The notes: a model not told the origin generated them from the letters alone. Counted from the stretch's first letter, positions 17,457-26,852 are shown. The stretch is 64,000 nucleotides of DNA from Schaalia sp. ORNL0103 (GCF_019429565.1 NZ_JAHXSA010000001.1:434001-498000); one strand, 5' to 3'. Translations and numbers: made by a program.

Positions 17457-17570
17457 AAATTTCGCACGTAATTCCCCGGCCGTTCCTTCAGTCTTTGAAG
17501 GAGAGGTGTTGAAATCATGCGGTTTCTGATCTCTCAGCGCCGATCCGAATAACGAATTACGTGCGACGTT
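17457..17570. repeat. Inverted-repeat-ended small element, copy 2
   Basis: It opens with the same AAATTTCGCACGTAATTC as copy 1, preceded by CCC in both, and closes with GAATTACGTGCGA at 17554-17566. The interior differs from copy 1 but again holds a small dyad (CCTTCA/TGAAGG near 17485-17500) and the shared word TTGAAAT. It lies downstream of the ybaK pseudogene. Together the copies bracket about 1.9 kb. Confidence 0.6.
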
Positions 17571-17690
17571 GTTGAGGAACCCCGCTGGAAAGTGCTACTT
17601 CTCGTCCACGACTCGTGCCGATCCGATGCCGTGGTCCGTGTTAGCACGTTGGCTGCTCGACATACAATGAGTGGACCCGGGTGAGTGAGG

Positions 17691-17846
17691 ATGAACGAGG
17701 AGACGGTGAACGTGTCTGCAGATCTGCGGTACAACGAAGAGACTGAGGCGGCCATGCGCGAGGCTCGCGAGATTGCTGCTGGGCGGCTCCCCGTTGCGCG
17801 CTATGGCTCTGCGGTGGAGGCGTTTGGGGAGAGCGATGACAACTGA
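17691..17846 (+). CDS. Small ORF, possible antitoxin-like (RelB C-terminal-type) remnant
   Basis: 51 residues: MNEETVNVSADLRYNEETEA, then AMREAREIAAGRLPVARYGS and AVEAFGESDDN. The acidic, helical tail with an EAREIA...Y.S..E.F pattern recalls the C-terminal toxin-wrapping part of RelB-type antitoxins, but this is weak. No toxin gene follows: the next gene is a membrane protein whose start overlaps this ORF by 11 bp. GTGAGG precedes the ATG. It may be coupled to the following gene or be a decayed orphan. Confidence 0.45.
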   Translation: MNEETVNVSADLRYNEETEAAMREAREIAAGRLPVARYGSAVEAFGESDDN

Positions 17847-18531
17847 CGTGACTGAACTGAGCCGCCGTGGGCGCGCCGCCTACTGGGTGGTTGCCGCCCT
17901 CGCCTGGGTGGGCGTCGCCGCCACCCTCATCATTACGGCCTTCGATGGCTACGCTGCGCCGACCTACGTCGAGGAGGGCCTCTTTGCGGGCGCCGCCCAC
18001 GGCTGGGCGGGCGCGCCCGAGCGCCTCATCAATTGCCTGTCCTACTTCACCGAGCTGTCCAACATCATGGTTGCGATCATCTCGACCGTCCTCGCGCGCT
18101 GGGGCCGTGTGGGTGCGTGGGGGAGGGCCACGCACCTGTGCGCGCTCATGATGATCACGGTGACCGCGATCGTCTACGCGACGCTGATTGGCCCCTACGA
18201 GGTCCTCTCCGGCTTCGCGCTCGTCACCAACCCGCTCCAGCACATCGTCGTCCCCGCCGCCTTTGTGGGTACGGCCGCGCTCGTGGGGCCGCGCGGTGGC
18301 ATCACGTGGGCGACGCTGGGGCGCGCCCTGCTGATCCCGGTCGCGTGGGTGGCGTACACGCTCGTGCGAGGCTCCTTCACGCACCAGTACCCCTACGGCT
18401 TCGTGAACGTGTGGCGCATCGGCTACGCGCAGGTTGCGATCAACATCGTGGCTATCCTGATTGGCGCCCTGGTCTTCATGGCGCTCTTCGCGGGCGCGGA
18501 CTGGCTGATCCGCAAGGCGTCCCGGCGCTGA
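17836..18531 (+). CDS. Pr6Pr-family integral membrane protein
   Basis: 231 residues with six predicted membrane segments. The motif FTELSNIMVAIIS in the second segment and LQHIVVPAAF in the fourth are characteristic of the Pr6Pr (FAR-17a/AIG1-like) membrane family. The molecular function is not established for bacteria. Start MTTDVTELSRRG at 17836 overlaps the preceding small ORF in another frame, suggesting coupled translation; upstream in-frame starts only extend into that ORF. Confidence 0.8.
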   Translation: MTTDVTELSRRGRAAYWVVAALAWVGVAATLIITAFDGYAAPTYVEEGLFAGAAHGWAGAPERLINCLSYFTELSNIMVAIISTVLARWGRVGAWGRATHLCALMMITVTAIVYATLIGPYEVLSGFALVTNPLQHIVVPAAFVGTAALVGPRGGITWATLGRALLIPVAWVAYTLVRGSFTHQYPYGFVNVWRIGYAQVAINIVAILIGALVFMALFAGADWLIRKASRR

Positions 18532-18572
18532 CGGTCTGTGCACCTCCCGGACACGGTCTCGTCCGAGGCCGC

Positions 18573-18578
18573 TAGAGT
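18573..18578 (+). promoter_or_regulatory. -10 box of a leaderless VOC-protein promoter
   Basis: TAGAGT, 6 bp, then ATG 18585. Confidence 0.5.
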
Positions 18579-18584
18579 GAGGCC

Positions 18585-19013
18585 ATGAGCAACGAGCCCG
18601 GGCTTGTCCCTGAACTTACCGTCACCGATTACGAGGCATCGCGCCGTTTTTGGTGCGACCTCGTCGGTTTTTCCCTTCGCTATGAACGGCCTGAGGAAGG
18701 ATTCGGCTACCTCGTCCTGGGTAACGCGCACCTAATGCTCGACCAGATCGACCAGGGTAGGACGTGGGCGACAGGACCCCTTGAGTTCCCCCTTGGTCGG
18801 GGTATCAATTTCGAGGTTCAGGTCGACAATCTGGACAATGCATGGCACCGCATGACCGAGGCAGGGTGGCCGATCTTCGTCGAACCCGAAGAGAAGTGGT
18901 ATCGGGCGGGCGATGTAGAGATCGGCGTCCGGCAGTTCCTAGTGCAGGATCCCGATGGCTACCTGCTGCGCCTCCAGCAGGAAAAAGGCGAGAGGCCTGC
19001 GCGGCGAGGATAA
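18585..19013 (+). CDS. VOC-family protein, bleomycin-resistance/glyoxalase type
   Basis: 142 residues, two beta-alpha-beta-beta-beta units. Hallmarks are LVPELTVTDYEASRRFWCDL at the N terminus and the C-terminal strand FLVQDPDGYLLRLQQ. The length and single-domain layout fit the bleomycin-binding/glyoxalase superfamily. The metal ligands expected of a glyoxalase are not all present, so it may be a binding protein rather than an enzyme. It stands alone between convergent genes. Confidence 0.85.
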   Translation: MSNEPGLVPELTVTDYEASRRFWCDLVGFSLRYERPEEGFGYLVLGNAHLMLDQIDQGRTWATGPLEFPLGRGINFEVQVDNLDNAWHRMTEAGWPIFVEPEEKWYRAGDVEIGVRQFLVQDPDGYLLRLQQEKGERPARRG

Positions 19014-19119
19014 CTCGGACGGCGGGGACCACGGCTTTCTGCGTCGTTCACACCCGACTCATCCGAATTGCCACAACAACGAGGCCGTGGTGGCCCGTGC
19101 GCCTCGAAGCTGGAGGGAC

Positions 19120-21873
19120 TTACCGCGCCCCGACGGTGATCGTGGCCAGGGCGACGCGGTTCGCCTCGTCTGAGGCGGGCACGTCCACGAGGGCGACGAT
19201 GCGCCAGTCCATGTCCTCCTCCGGGTCGAACAGGGTCTGCGTGGCCAGCCAGAACGTGCCGGCCGCAGCCTGATCGACCGCGTCCGCAATCGCCTCGATG
19301 CGCGTCACCTGGGCGCGCTCGAAATCGGAAGAAACCACAGCGGGAGCCAGCTCCAGCACGTCCTCGCGGGTCGGGGCCTCGTTCAGGGAACAGAGCGACA
19401 GGGCGCGCGCACGCTGGTCGATGCCGATCCACTCGTGCTCCGCCCAGTAGAGCTCGAGCACAGCGTCCCACTCGTCCTCGCCCCACGGAGCGACCAGGGG
19501 GGTGCGCGAGGCCTCGTCCAGACGCGCCAAGGCCTCGACGTTGTCGCGGCTCATCGCCTCCACGCGCTCGAACAGCGCGCCACGGATCGCCGTGCGGAAC
19601 GCGTGACGGTTCGCGCTAAAGGGAACGGTCCCGTCCTCCCGCGCGCCAAACGCCAGCTCCGCGCCCTCCGTGCCGTCGCCCTCGGACGCGGGGGAGAGGG
19701 CCTGGCCCGTGGACATGGCCTCCCACTCGTCCAGCAGTGAGGAGTCCACCGCGCGGATCAACGCCGACAGCCACGCAATGATCGACCGCAGCTCGTCCGT
19801 CATCAGCTCGTCCGGCACGATCTGGCGCAGCGCCCGGTATGCGTCCGTCAGATAGCGCAGCACGATGCCCTCGGAGCGGCCCACGTCGTAGCGGCCCACG
19901 ATCCCCGTGAACGTCAGCGCGTTCTCGATCATCTCGCGCACGACCGACTTCGGGGAAATCTCCTGATCCTCGATCCACGGGTTCGCGTGCAGGTACACCG
20001 CGAACGCGTCCCCCAGCAGATCGGCCAGCGGGCGCGGCCACGTGACCTCTTCCAGGGCTGCCATGCGCTCGTCGTACTCCATGCCCTGCGCCTTCATCGC
20101 GGCCACGGCCTCGGCCCGCGCCGCCTTCTCCTGCGCGAACAGGAGCGGGCGCGGATCCTCCAGGACCGACTCGATGACCGAGACGACGTCCAGGGCGAAG
20201 GTCGGGGACTCCGGATCCAACAGTTCGAGGGCCGCCAGCGCGAAGGGGGAGAGCGGCTGGTTGAGCGCGAAGTCATCCGGCAGGTCGGTGGCGGCGCGGA
20301 GGCGAGGCTCACCCGACGCCGAGGCCTGCGCAGAGGAGACGTGCTCGACGACGCCCGCCTGCTTCATCGACGTGTAGATCTCACCCAGGCGGCGCAGGTG
20401 CGGGTTGCGATCCGTGGGCGGATCGTCGTTGTTGCGCGCCAGCCACACGAGGTGCTCGCCCGGGTCGCGCCCGGCCGCGGGAGCCCCGGCCAGCACGTTG
20501 AGGACCATCGCGTGCGTCATCTCGAAACGGCTCGTGAGCTGCTCGGGAGCCGCATCGACGAGGCGCTCGAACGTCGATCGCGTCCACGAGATCTCGCCCT
20601 CGCCCGGGCCCTTGCGCTTCTTCGCCGACTTCTTCGCGGCACGCTTGGCCTCGCGGGCGTCGCGCGCGGCCTCCTGCGCGGCGCTCAGGCGTGCGCGCTC
20701 ACGGGCGGCGTCCACCTCGTGCTCGGGGGCTAGGACGCGCACGAAACCGACCGTGTCGAAGCCGGCGCGGCCCGCGCGGCCCGCGATCTGGTGGAACTCG
20801 CGTGCGCTCACGTGGCGCATGCGCCGCCCGTCGTACTTCACGAGCGACGTCATCAGCACCGTGCGGATCGGCACGTTGATGCCCACTCCCAGGGTATCCG
20901 TGCCGCACACGATCGGCAGCAGGCCCGCCTGCGTGAGGCGTTCGACGAGGCGACGGTAGCGAGGCAGCATGCCCGCGTGATGCACGCCGATGCCCTGTGC
21001 CAGCAGCGACTTCAGGGTCTGCCCGAAGCCCTTCGTAAACGACACCCCCGCCAGCTGCGCGGCGATCGCCTTCTTCTGCTCGGGAGAAATCAGCGAGGAA
21101 CGGTCGAAAGACTGCGCGGTGGCGACCGCGTCGCGCTGGGAGAAATGCACGATGTAGACGGGCCAGCGGCCCTCGCCCAGCAGCCGCTCGACCGTGTCGG
21201 GCAGGCGGTCCACGACGTACTCGAACTCGAGGGGCACGGGTCGTTCCGCGTCGTCGATGAGGGACACGTCGCGCCCGGTGCGTTCCTTCCACGCGCGCTC
21301 GAAACGCGTCGTGTCGCCCAGTGTCGCGCTCATCGCGACCACCTGCGGGGTCCTCAGCTCCAGGAGCGGTACCTGCCACGCCCAGCCGCGCTGACGGTCC
21401 CCGTAGAAGTGGAACTCGTCCATGACGATCATGTCCGCGTCCAGCGTGGGCCCCTCGCGCAGCGACTGATTCGCGAGGATCTCAGCCGTGCAGCAGATGA
21501 TGGGCGCGTCGGCGTTGAGAGACACGTCGCCGGTCACCATACCGACGTTGTCCGCGCCGAACAGCGACACGAGGTCAAAGAACTTCTCCGACACCAGGGC
21601 CTTGAGCGGCGCCGTGTAGTAGGAGCGGCCACCGTGCGCCATCGACGTAAAGTGCGCGGCGAGCGCGATCATCGACTTGCCCGACCCCGTGGGGGTCGCC
21701 GCAATCACGTGGTTGCCCGCCAGGATCTCCACCAGGGCCTCCTCCTGGTGGGGGTAGAGCGGACGCCCGGTGCCCTCGGCCCAGGACACGAAGGCCTCGT
21801 ACAGGGCGTCGTCGTCGCCCAGACGGCCCTCGTCCTCCAGGTCGTCCAGGATCTCGTTCAAAGTCGCGCTCAT
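19120..21873 (-). CDS. DExH-box RNA helicase with C-terminal DUF3516
   Basis: 917 residues. Superfamily 2 motifs in order: Walker A TPTGSGKS, TAPLKALVSEKF, DEFHFYGD (motif II), MSATLGD (III), then GIGVHHAGMLPRYR, GTDTLGVGINVP and HQIAGRAGRAGFD (VI). The long C-terminal part is the DUF3516 domain common to actinobacterial Ski2-like helicases; a lysine-rich linker (AKRAAKKSAKKRKG) separates the two. It probably unwinds RNA in turnover or ribosome processing. The start MSATLNEILDDLEDEG at 21873 is chosen over 21900 because a -10 box sits exactly 6 bp upstream. Confidence 0.92.
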   Translation of the reverse strand: MSATLNEILDDLEDEGRLGDDDALYEAFVSWAEGTGRPLYPHQEEALVEILAGNHVIAATPTGSGKSMIALAAHFTSMAHGGRSYYTAPLKALVSEKFFDLVSLFGADNVGMVTGDVSLNADAPIICCTAEILANQSLREGPTLDADMIVMDEFHFYGDRQRGWAWQVPLLELRTPQVVAMSATLGDTTRFERAWKERTGRDVSLIDDAERPVPLEFEYVVDRLPDTVERLLGEGRWPVYIVHFSQRDAVATAQSFDRSSLISPEQKKAIAAQLAGVSFTKGFGQTLKSLLAQGIGVHHAGMLPRYRRLVERLTQAGLLPIVCGTDTLGVGINVPIRTVLMTSLVKYDGRRMRHVSAREFHQIAGRAGRAGFDTVGFVRVLAPEHEVDAARERARLSAAQEAARDAREAKRAAKKSAKKRKGPGEGEISWTRSTFERLVDAAPEQLTSRFEMTHAMVLNVLAGAPAAGRDPGEHLVWLARNNDDPPTDRNPHLRRLGEIYTSMKQAGVVEHVSSAQASASGEPRLRAATDLPDDFALNQPLSPFALAALELLDPESPTFALDVVSVIESVLEDPRPLLFAQEKAARAEAVAAMKAQGMEYDERMAALEEVTWPRPLADLLGDAFAVYLHANPWIEDQEISPKSVVREMIENALTFTGIVGRYDVGRSEGIVLRYLTDAYRALRQIVPDELMTDELRSIIAWLSALIRAVDSSLLDEWEAMSTGQALSPASEGDGTEGAELAFGAREDGTVPFSANRHAFRTAIRGALFERVEAMSRDNVEALARLDEASRTPLVAPWGEDEWDAVLELYWAEHEWIGIDQRARALSLCSLNEAPTREDVLELAPAVVSSDFERAQVTRIEAIADAVDQAAAGTFWLATQTLFDPEEDMDWRIVALVDVPASDEANRVALATITVGAR

Positions 21874-21879
21874 GCTCCC

Positions 21880-21885
21880 ATTGTC
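21880..21885 (-). promoter_or_regulatory. -10-like box of a leaderless helicase promoter
   Basis: GACAAT on the minus strand with 6 bp to the ATG. The first base departs from TANNNT, so this is a weaker example. Confidence 0.35.
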
Positions 21886-22125
21886 CCAGAGTGCGCCCAC
21901 GTCTGCGTCCCCGCACCGCCGGTCCCTTCCCGCAGCTCATCGACGAGGCCGGGGCACCCCATGCACTCACGCACGGGCGTGCGCGTGGCGAGACGTCGCC
22001 TGCTGGGCGCACAGCCCTGTGGCAAGATGAACGGGTCCCATACAACGCGCGGGTGCGGCCCGCGAAGCGCGCGAGGCCCCGCGACTGTCCCACGGCCTCG
22101 TCGATAGACAGCCCGGGAGGTTCCT

Positions 22126-23610
22126 GTGGAAGAATTTGCCTTGCTTGAAAAGGACATCGCCGACTGGATCACGATGCACCTGACGATCGTCATCCTGATC
22201 GGCGTGGGCGTGATCCTCACGGTCGTCTCCCGCGGCGTGCAGCTGCGCCTCTTCCCGGAGATGGTGCGCACGGTCCTCGGCTCGCGCAAGGGTGCCGACG
22301 GCGGAATCTCCTCCTTCCAGGCCTTCGCGATCTCGCTGGCCGCTCGCGTGGGCATCGGCAACGTGTTCGGCGTGGCCGCGGCGCTCTTGTACGGTGGCCC
22401 GGGCGCGATCTTCTGGATGTGGGTCGTGGCCCTGGTCGGCATGGCGACAGCGTTCTTCGAGGCGACGCTGGCCCAGATCTTCAAGGTGAAGCACTCCGAC
22501 GGCTCCTTCCGCGGCGGCCCGGCCTACTACATCAAGCGCGGCATGAAGAGCCGCGTCCTGGCCAACGTTTTCGCCGTCATCACCGTCGTCACCTGCGGCA
22601 TCGTCATCACTTCCGTGCAGTCCAACGCCATCGCGGGCACGCTCACGAGCGCCTTCGGTGAGGCCGCGAAGGAACCCCTGCAGGGAGCGGGCGGTTTCTC
22701 GGCCGCGCAGCTTACGGTTGCAGGCCTGATCTTCGTCTTCTCCGCGATGGTCATCTTCGGCGGTATCCGCACGGTCGCCCGCGTGACTGAGTGGATGGCC
22801 CCGATCATGGCGACTGTCTACGTCATCATGGTCGCCATCGTCTGCCTCATGAACATCACGCAGTTCGGTACTGTGCTCGGCCAGATCTTCACCTCCGCGT
22901 TCTCTATGGACGCCACCGTCGGCGGCCTGGGCGGCGGCATCATCGCCGCGATGATCAACGGCACCAAGCGCGGCCTCTTCTCCAACGAGGCCGGCCAGGG
23001 TACCGCTCCCAACGCCGCCGCGACCGCGACCGTGTCCCACCCGGTGCGCCAGGGCCTCATCCAGTCCCTGGGTGTTTTCATTGACACGATCGTCGTGTGC
23101 ACCGCGACCGCCTTCGTCATCCTCATCGCAGGCGAGAAGGTGTGGGGCGGCGCGGACGTGAACCCCTCGAACCTGACGACCCTGGCCGTGGCCCACGAGC
23201 TGGGCGCGTGGACGATCGTCCCCATGGCGATCCTGATCTTCGTCCTGGCCTACTCCTCGATCATCGCCGCCTACGTCTACTCCGACACGAACATGTCCTT
23301 CGTCTTCGGGGATGCCCGCTGGGCGAGCTGGACCGTGCGCGTCGTGTGCGTGGCCTCGGCGACGATCGGTGCCCTGCTGACCCTGGACGTCGTGTGGAAC
23401 GCCGTTGACATTGCGATGGCGGTTATGACGATCACGAACTTGGTGGCCCTGGTCTTCCTGGCCCGCTGGGTACTGGGCGCGCTGCGCGATTACGAGACCC
23501 AGCGTCGCGATGGCGTCGCCGAGCCCGTCTTCGTGGGTGAGAAGAACCCGCTGTTGCCCGGCGACGTTCCCGGCAGCGTGTGGAAGCGCCCCAAGCAGAA
23601 GAAGAAGTAA
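22126..23610 (+). CDS. Alanine/glycine:cation (sodium) symporter family protein
   Basis: 494 residues, AGCS family with about ten membrane segments. Signature stretches are ARVGIGNVFGVAAAL, FRGGPAYYIKRGM, and NEAGQGTAPNAAATATVSH with QSLGVFIDT, which form the amino-acid and Na+ sites. It imports small neutral amino acids with sodium or protons. The GTG start at 22126 has GGGAGG five bases upstream, which decides it. The protein ends in a lysine-rich tail (KRPKQKKK). Two copies of the dispersed 12-bp word lie upstream (21943 and 22090). Confidence 0.93.
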   Translation: MEEFALLEKDIADWITMHLTIVILIGVGVILTVVSRGVQLRLFPEMVRTVLGSRKGADGGISSFQAFAISLAARVGIGNVFGVAAALLYGGPGAIFWMWVVALVGMATAFFEATLAQIFKVKHSDGSFRGGPAYYIKRGMKSRVLANVFAVITVVTCGIVITSVQSNAIAGTLTSAFGEAAKEPLQGAGGFSAAQLTVAGLIFVFSAMVIFGGIRTVARVTEWMAPIMATVYVIMVAIVCLMNITQFGTVLGQIFTSAFSMDATVGGLGGGIIAAMINGTKRGLFSNEAGQGTAPNAAATATVSHPVRQGLIQSLGVFIDTIVVCTATAFVILIAGEKVWGGADVNPSNLTTLAVAHELGAWTIVPMAILIFVLAYSSIIAAYVYSDTNMSFVFGDARWASWTVRVVCVASATIGALLTLDVVWNAVDIAMAVMTITNLVALVFLARWVLGALRDYETQRRDGVAEPVFVGEKNPLLPGDVPGSVWKRPKQKKK

Positions 23611-23714
23611 TAGTTGCTGACCACCTCGCCGGGTGCGCCGGGCACATCTCGTGCCTCGCGCACCCGGCGTCGTGTATGTCGGCGCTGCTCAGCGCGGCGC
23701 GCGCGGGGCTGCGT

Positions 23715-23720
23715 TAGGCT
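23715..23720 (+). promoter_or_regulatory. -10 box of a leaderless FAH-family promoter
   Basis: TAGGCT, 6 bp, then ATG 23727. Confidence 0.5.
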
Positions 23721-23726
23721 ACCGGC

Positions 23727-24494
23727 ATGAGAATCGCACGTTTTTCCGATGGTACGAACCCGGTCTACGGCGCCCTTGAGGAGGGCTCGACGAGGATCGT
23801 GGGGCTCAAGGGTGACCCGCTGTTTTCGCCCGTGGAACCCTCCGGCCAGATCTACGAGCTGGACGAGGTCCGCCTGCTCTCCCCGGTGATCCCGCGCTCG
23901 AAGGTCGTCGGTATTGGCGACAACTACTCGGATACCCCGATTCCGGCTGATGAGCGCCCCGAGCCGCCGATCTTCCTGAAGGCGAATACCTCGGTCGTGG
24001 GCCCCGACGACCCGATCGCGATCCCCGCCTGGTCGAACGCGGTGGCCTTCGAGGGGGAGCTCGCGATCGTCATCAAGTCTCTCGCCAAGGATGTGAGCGT
24101 CGAGGACGCGCCGCAGATGATCCTCGGCTACACGATCGCCAACGATGCCACCGCCCGCGACGCGATGACGGGCGGCCCCTGGTCGCGCGGAAAGTCTTTC
24201 GACTCGGCGTGCCCGCTGGGCCCGTGGATCACGGTCGACCCTGCCCTCGACGTCACCAACCTGGCGATTCGCTCGTACCTGAACGGCGAGATCGCTCAGG
24301 ACTCCTCGACCGCGCACATGATCTGGAACCCCTTCGAGCTGGTGTCCTACGTGTCTCACCAGATGACGCTGCTGCCCGGCGACGTGATCGCCACGGGCGC
24401 GCCCGCGGGTGCCGAGATCGTTCACGCGGGTGATCGCGTGGAGATCGAGATCGAGGGGATCGGGAGCTTGACGAATCCCGTCGTCCGAGCCTGA
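23727..24494 (+). CDS. Fumarylacetoacetate hydrolase (FAH) family protein
   Basis: 255 residues. The C-terminal FAH fold covers about residues 55-255: PPIFLKANTSVVGPDDPI, VAFEGELAIVI (metal-binding glutamates), GYTIANDATARD (metal-binding aspartate), KSFDSACPLGPW and LPGDVIATGAPAG. Members hydrolyse or decarboxylate beta-diketo acids, including oxaloacetate and acylpyruvates. FAH-family genes are often found near gltX in actinobacteria; here gltX is 3.7 kb downstream. The substrate is not predictable from sequence. Confidence 0.9.
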   Translation: MRIARFSDGTNPVYGALEEGSTRIVGLKGDPLFSPVEPSGQIYELDEVRLLSPVIPRSKVVGIGDNYSDTPIPADERPEPPIFLKANTSVVGPDDPIAIPAWSNAVAFEGELAIVIKSLAKDVSVEDAPQMILGYTIANDATARDAMTGGPWSRGKSFDSACPLGPWITVDPALDVTNLAIRSYLNGEIAQDSSTAHMIWNPFELVSYVSHQMTLLPGDVIATGAPAGAEIVHAGDRVEIEIEGIGSLTNPVVRA

Positions 24495-24558
24495 TCGTGT
24501 GACCTGTGTGATAGGATTACGTCGTTCTGACAATATCTCCGTCGCATAGGAGCACACC

Positions 24559-26043
24559 GTGAGCGAACCCCAGTCATCGGGCGCTCTGGCCGTCGAAATG
24601 GCCGGCCTGGACGTCATCCCCGAATCCGATCGCAAGGGAAAACCCTCCGACCTGTTCATGCCGTGGTTCGCGGCGAATATCTCGGTCCTGGGTATCTCGT
24701 GGGGCTCGTGGGTCCTCGGCTTCGGGCTTTCCCTCGCCCAGGCGGTCGTCGTGTCCGTCGTCGGAGTGGCCCTGTCCTTCCTGGTCTGCGGCCTCATCGC
24801 GATCGCCGGTAAGCGCGGCTCCGCTCCGACGCTGGTCCTGTCGCGCGCGGCCTTCGGCTTCAACGGCAACCGCATTTCGGCTGCGATCTCGTGGATCCTG
24901 ACGGTGGGCTGGGAGACCTTCCTGGCGATCATGGCCGTCCAGGCCACAGCCACGGTGATGGGGGCGCTCGGCTTCACGAACCACGTTGTCGCCCAGATCA
25001 TCGCCCTGATCCTCGTCGTCGTCCTGGCGGCGGGTTCGGGCATCCTCGGTTTTGAGGCGATCATGAAGGTCCAGACGTGGATCACCTGGGCCACCGCGGC
25101 CCTGACGATCGTCTACCTGGTCCTGGTCGCCCCGACGATCGACTTCGCGGTCCTCTCCTCGCGCCCCTCGGCGCCCCTGACTGCGGTACTGGGTGCGGGC
25201 TGCATGCTCCTCGTGGGCTTCGGCTTCGGCTGGATTAACGCGGCCGCCGACTACTCGCGCTACCTGCCGCGCGCCGCCTCGACGAAGGGTGTGGTCGGCT
25301 GGACGACGGTGGGCGCGGCGCTGCCCACGGTCATCCTCGTCTTCTTCGGCATCCTCCTGGTCGGCTCGGCCGATGAGTCCCTCTCCGAGGCGATTGGCGG
25401 CGACCCGATCGGCGCGCTCACCACGCTGCTTCCCACCTGGTTCCTCATCCCCTTCGCGCTGGTCGCGATCCTGGGCCTCATCGGCGGCATCGTCATGGAC
25501 ATCTACTCCTCGGGCCTGTCGCTGCTGGCCACGGGCGTGCCCGTCTCGCGCCCGGTCGCCACCGCGATTGATGGCACGATCATGACGGTCGGCACGATCG
25601 TCGTCGTGTTCTTCGCAGACTCCTTCCTGACTCCTTTCACAGCGTTCCTCACGACCCTCGGCGTCGTCATCGCCGCGTGGGGTGGCGTCATGCTGGCGGA
25701 CATCGCGCTGCGTCGCAATGACTACGACGAGCCTTCGCTCTTCACCCCCTCGGGCCGCTACGGCTCGGTGAACTGGGGTGCGGTCGCCTCCCTGATCATC
25801 GGCTCGCTGGTGGGCTGGGGCCTCGTCGTCAACGCGAGCGCCTCCTGGCTGTCCTGGCAGGGCTATCTCCTCGGCCCCCTGGGTGGCCGCGAGGGTGACT
25901 GGGCGGGCGCCAACATCGGCATCCTCCTGGCGATGGTCGTCGGCTTCGTCGGCTATTGGGTGACCAGCGCGGGCCGCGTGCGCGCGCAGGAGAAGCTGCC
26001 CTCGCGCACCTACGCCGAGGGTGCGGGCGAGGATGAGCAGTGA
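24559..26043 (+). CDS. Purine-cytosine permease family transporter (NCS1)
   Basis: 494 residues, twelve membrane segments. NCS1 hallmarks are DLFMPWFAANISVLGISWG early, LSRAAFGFNGNRISAAISW, and WINAAADYSRYLP in the sixth segment region. It takes up a nucleobase (cytosine, purine or related) with H+ or Na+. GTG 24559 has AGGAG upstream. The following purine nucleoside phosphorylase overlaps the stop (GTGA), so the two are one operon and a purine or purine-nucleoside substrate is the best guess. Confidence 0.9.
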   Translation: MSEPQSSGALAVEMAGLDVIPESDRKGKPSDLFMPWFAANISVLGISWGSWVLGFGLSLAQAVVVSVVGVALSFLVCGLIAIAGKRGSAPTLVLSRAAFGFNGNRISAAISWILTVGWETFLAIMAVQATATVMGALGFTNHVVAQIIALILVVVLAAGSGILGFEAIMKVQTWITWATAALTIVYLVLVAPTIDFAVLSSRPSAPLTAVLGAGCMLLVGFGFGWINAAADYSRYLPRAASTKGVVGWTTVGAALPTVILVFFGILLVGSADESLSEAIGGDPIGALTTLLPTWFLIPFALVAILGLIGGIVMDIYSSGLSLLATGVPVSRPVATAIDGTIMTVGTIVVVFFADSFLTPFTAFLTTLGVVIAAWGGVMLADIALRRNDYDEPSLFTPSGRYGSVNWGAVASLIIGSLVGWGLVVNASASWLSWQGYLLGPLGGREGDWAGANIGILLAMVVGFVGYWVTSAGRVRAQEKLPSRTYAEGAGEDEQ

Positions 26044-26837
26044 GCGTTGACCCGCGCTTCCCTCAGGCTCTCCTCGACGACGAGGCCCAGGCCGGCGCCC
26101 GGGTCCTCACCGGCCTTGCGGGGCGCCCGGATGCGCTCGTCGTGCTCGGGTCCGGCTTGGCCGAGGCTCTCGACGAGGCCTGGGGAGCCCCCGTGGCCAC
26201 CGTTGCCCTGGGTGACATCCCCGGAGTCGTCGCGCCGGTTGCGGACGGGCACGGTGGCGAGCTACGCGCCTATGAGGCGTGTGGGGGAGTGGTCCTCGTG
26301 GCTACGGGCCGCACGCACCTCTACGAGGGGCTGGGCGCCCGCCCCGTCACGGCTCTCGCCCGAGCTGCGGTTGCGGCCGGTATTAGCCGCGCGGTCCTCA
26401 CGAACGCGAACGGCTGCCTGAAGCCCTGGAACCTGGGCGACGTCATGGCGATCACCGACCACGTGAACGTCAGTGGCGCCTCGCCCTTCGATGGGCCGCT
26501 CTTCCTGGACGTGTCGGCCGTGTGGGACGCCCAGATGACGCAGGCGCTGCGCGGTGTCTGCCAGCGCGAGGGCATTTACGCGATCCTGCGCGGCCCCGAG
26601 TACCAGACGATGGCCGAGACCCGCATCCTCGCGAGCCTGGGCGTGGACTGCGTGGGCATGTCGACCGTCATGGAGGCCATCACCCTGCATGCCTTGGGCG
26701 TGCGCGTCGCCGGCATGTCGGTTGTCTCCGACCTGTCCTTCGCCGATGCCCCCACGGATCCGACCGCCGTCGTCGAGGCAGCCTCGGCGGCCCGCCAGAC
26801 CGTGGTCGCAGGCATCGAGGCGGCACTGGGAGCCTGA
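26040..26837 (+). CDS. Purine nucleoside phosphorylase (trimeric, PNP/MTAP family)
   Basis: 265 residues, the size of trimeric PNPs. Motifs: VVLGSGLAEAL (phosphate loop), GRTHLYEGL (phosphate and ribose contact), LTNANGCLKPWNLGDVMAI DHVN region, GPEYQTMAE (base pocket) and VGMSTVMEAI. It cleaves purine nucleosides with phosphate. The start overlaps the stop of the NCS1 permease gene. Directly after it comes a very long two-way hairpin, so the operon ends here. Confidence 0.93.
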   Translation: MSVDPRFPQALLDDEAQAGARVLTGLAGRPDALVVLGSGLAEALDEAWGAPVATVALGDIPGVVAPVADGHGGELRAYEACGGVVLVATGRTHLYEGLGARPVTALARAAVAAGISRAVLTNANGCLKPWNLGDVMAITDHVNVSGASPFDGPLFLDVSAVWDAQMTQALRGVCQREGIYAILRGPEYQTMAETRILASLGVDCVGMSTVMEAITLHALGVRVAGMSVVSDLSFADAPTDPTAVVEAASAARQTVVAGIEAALGA

Positions 26838-26852
26838 GCAGGAACCAGACGC

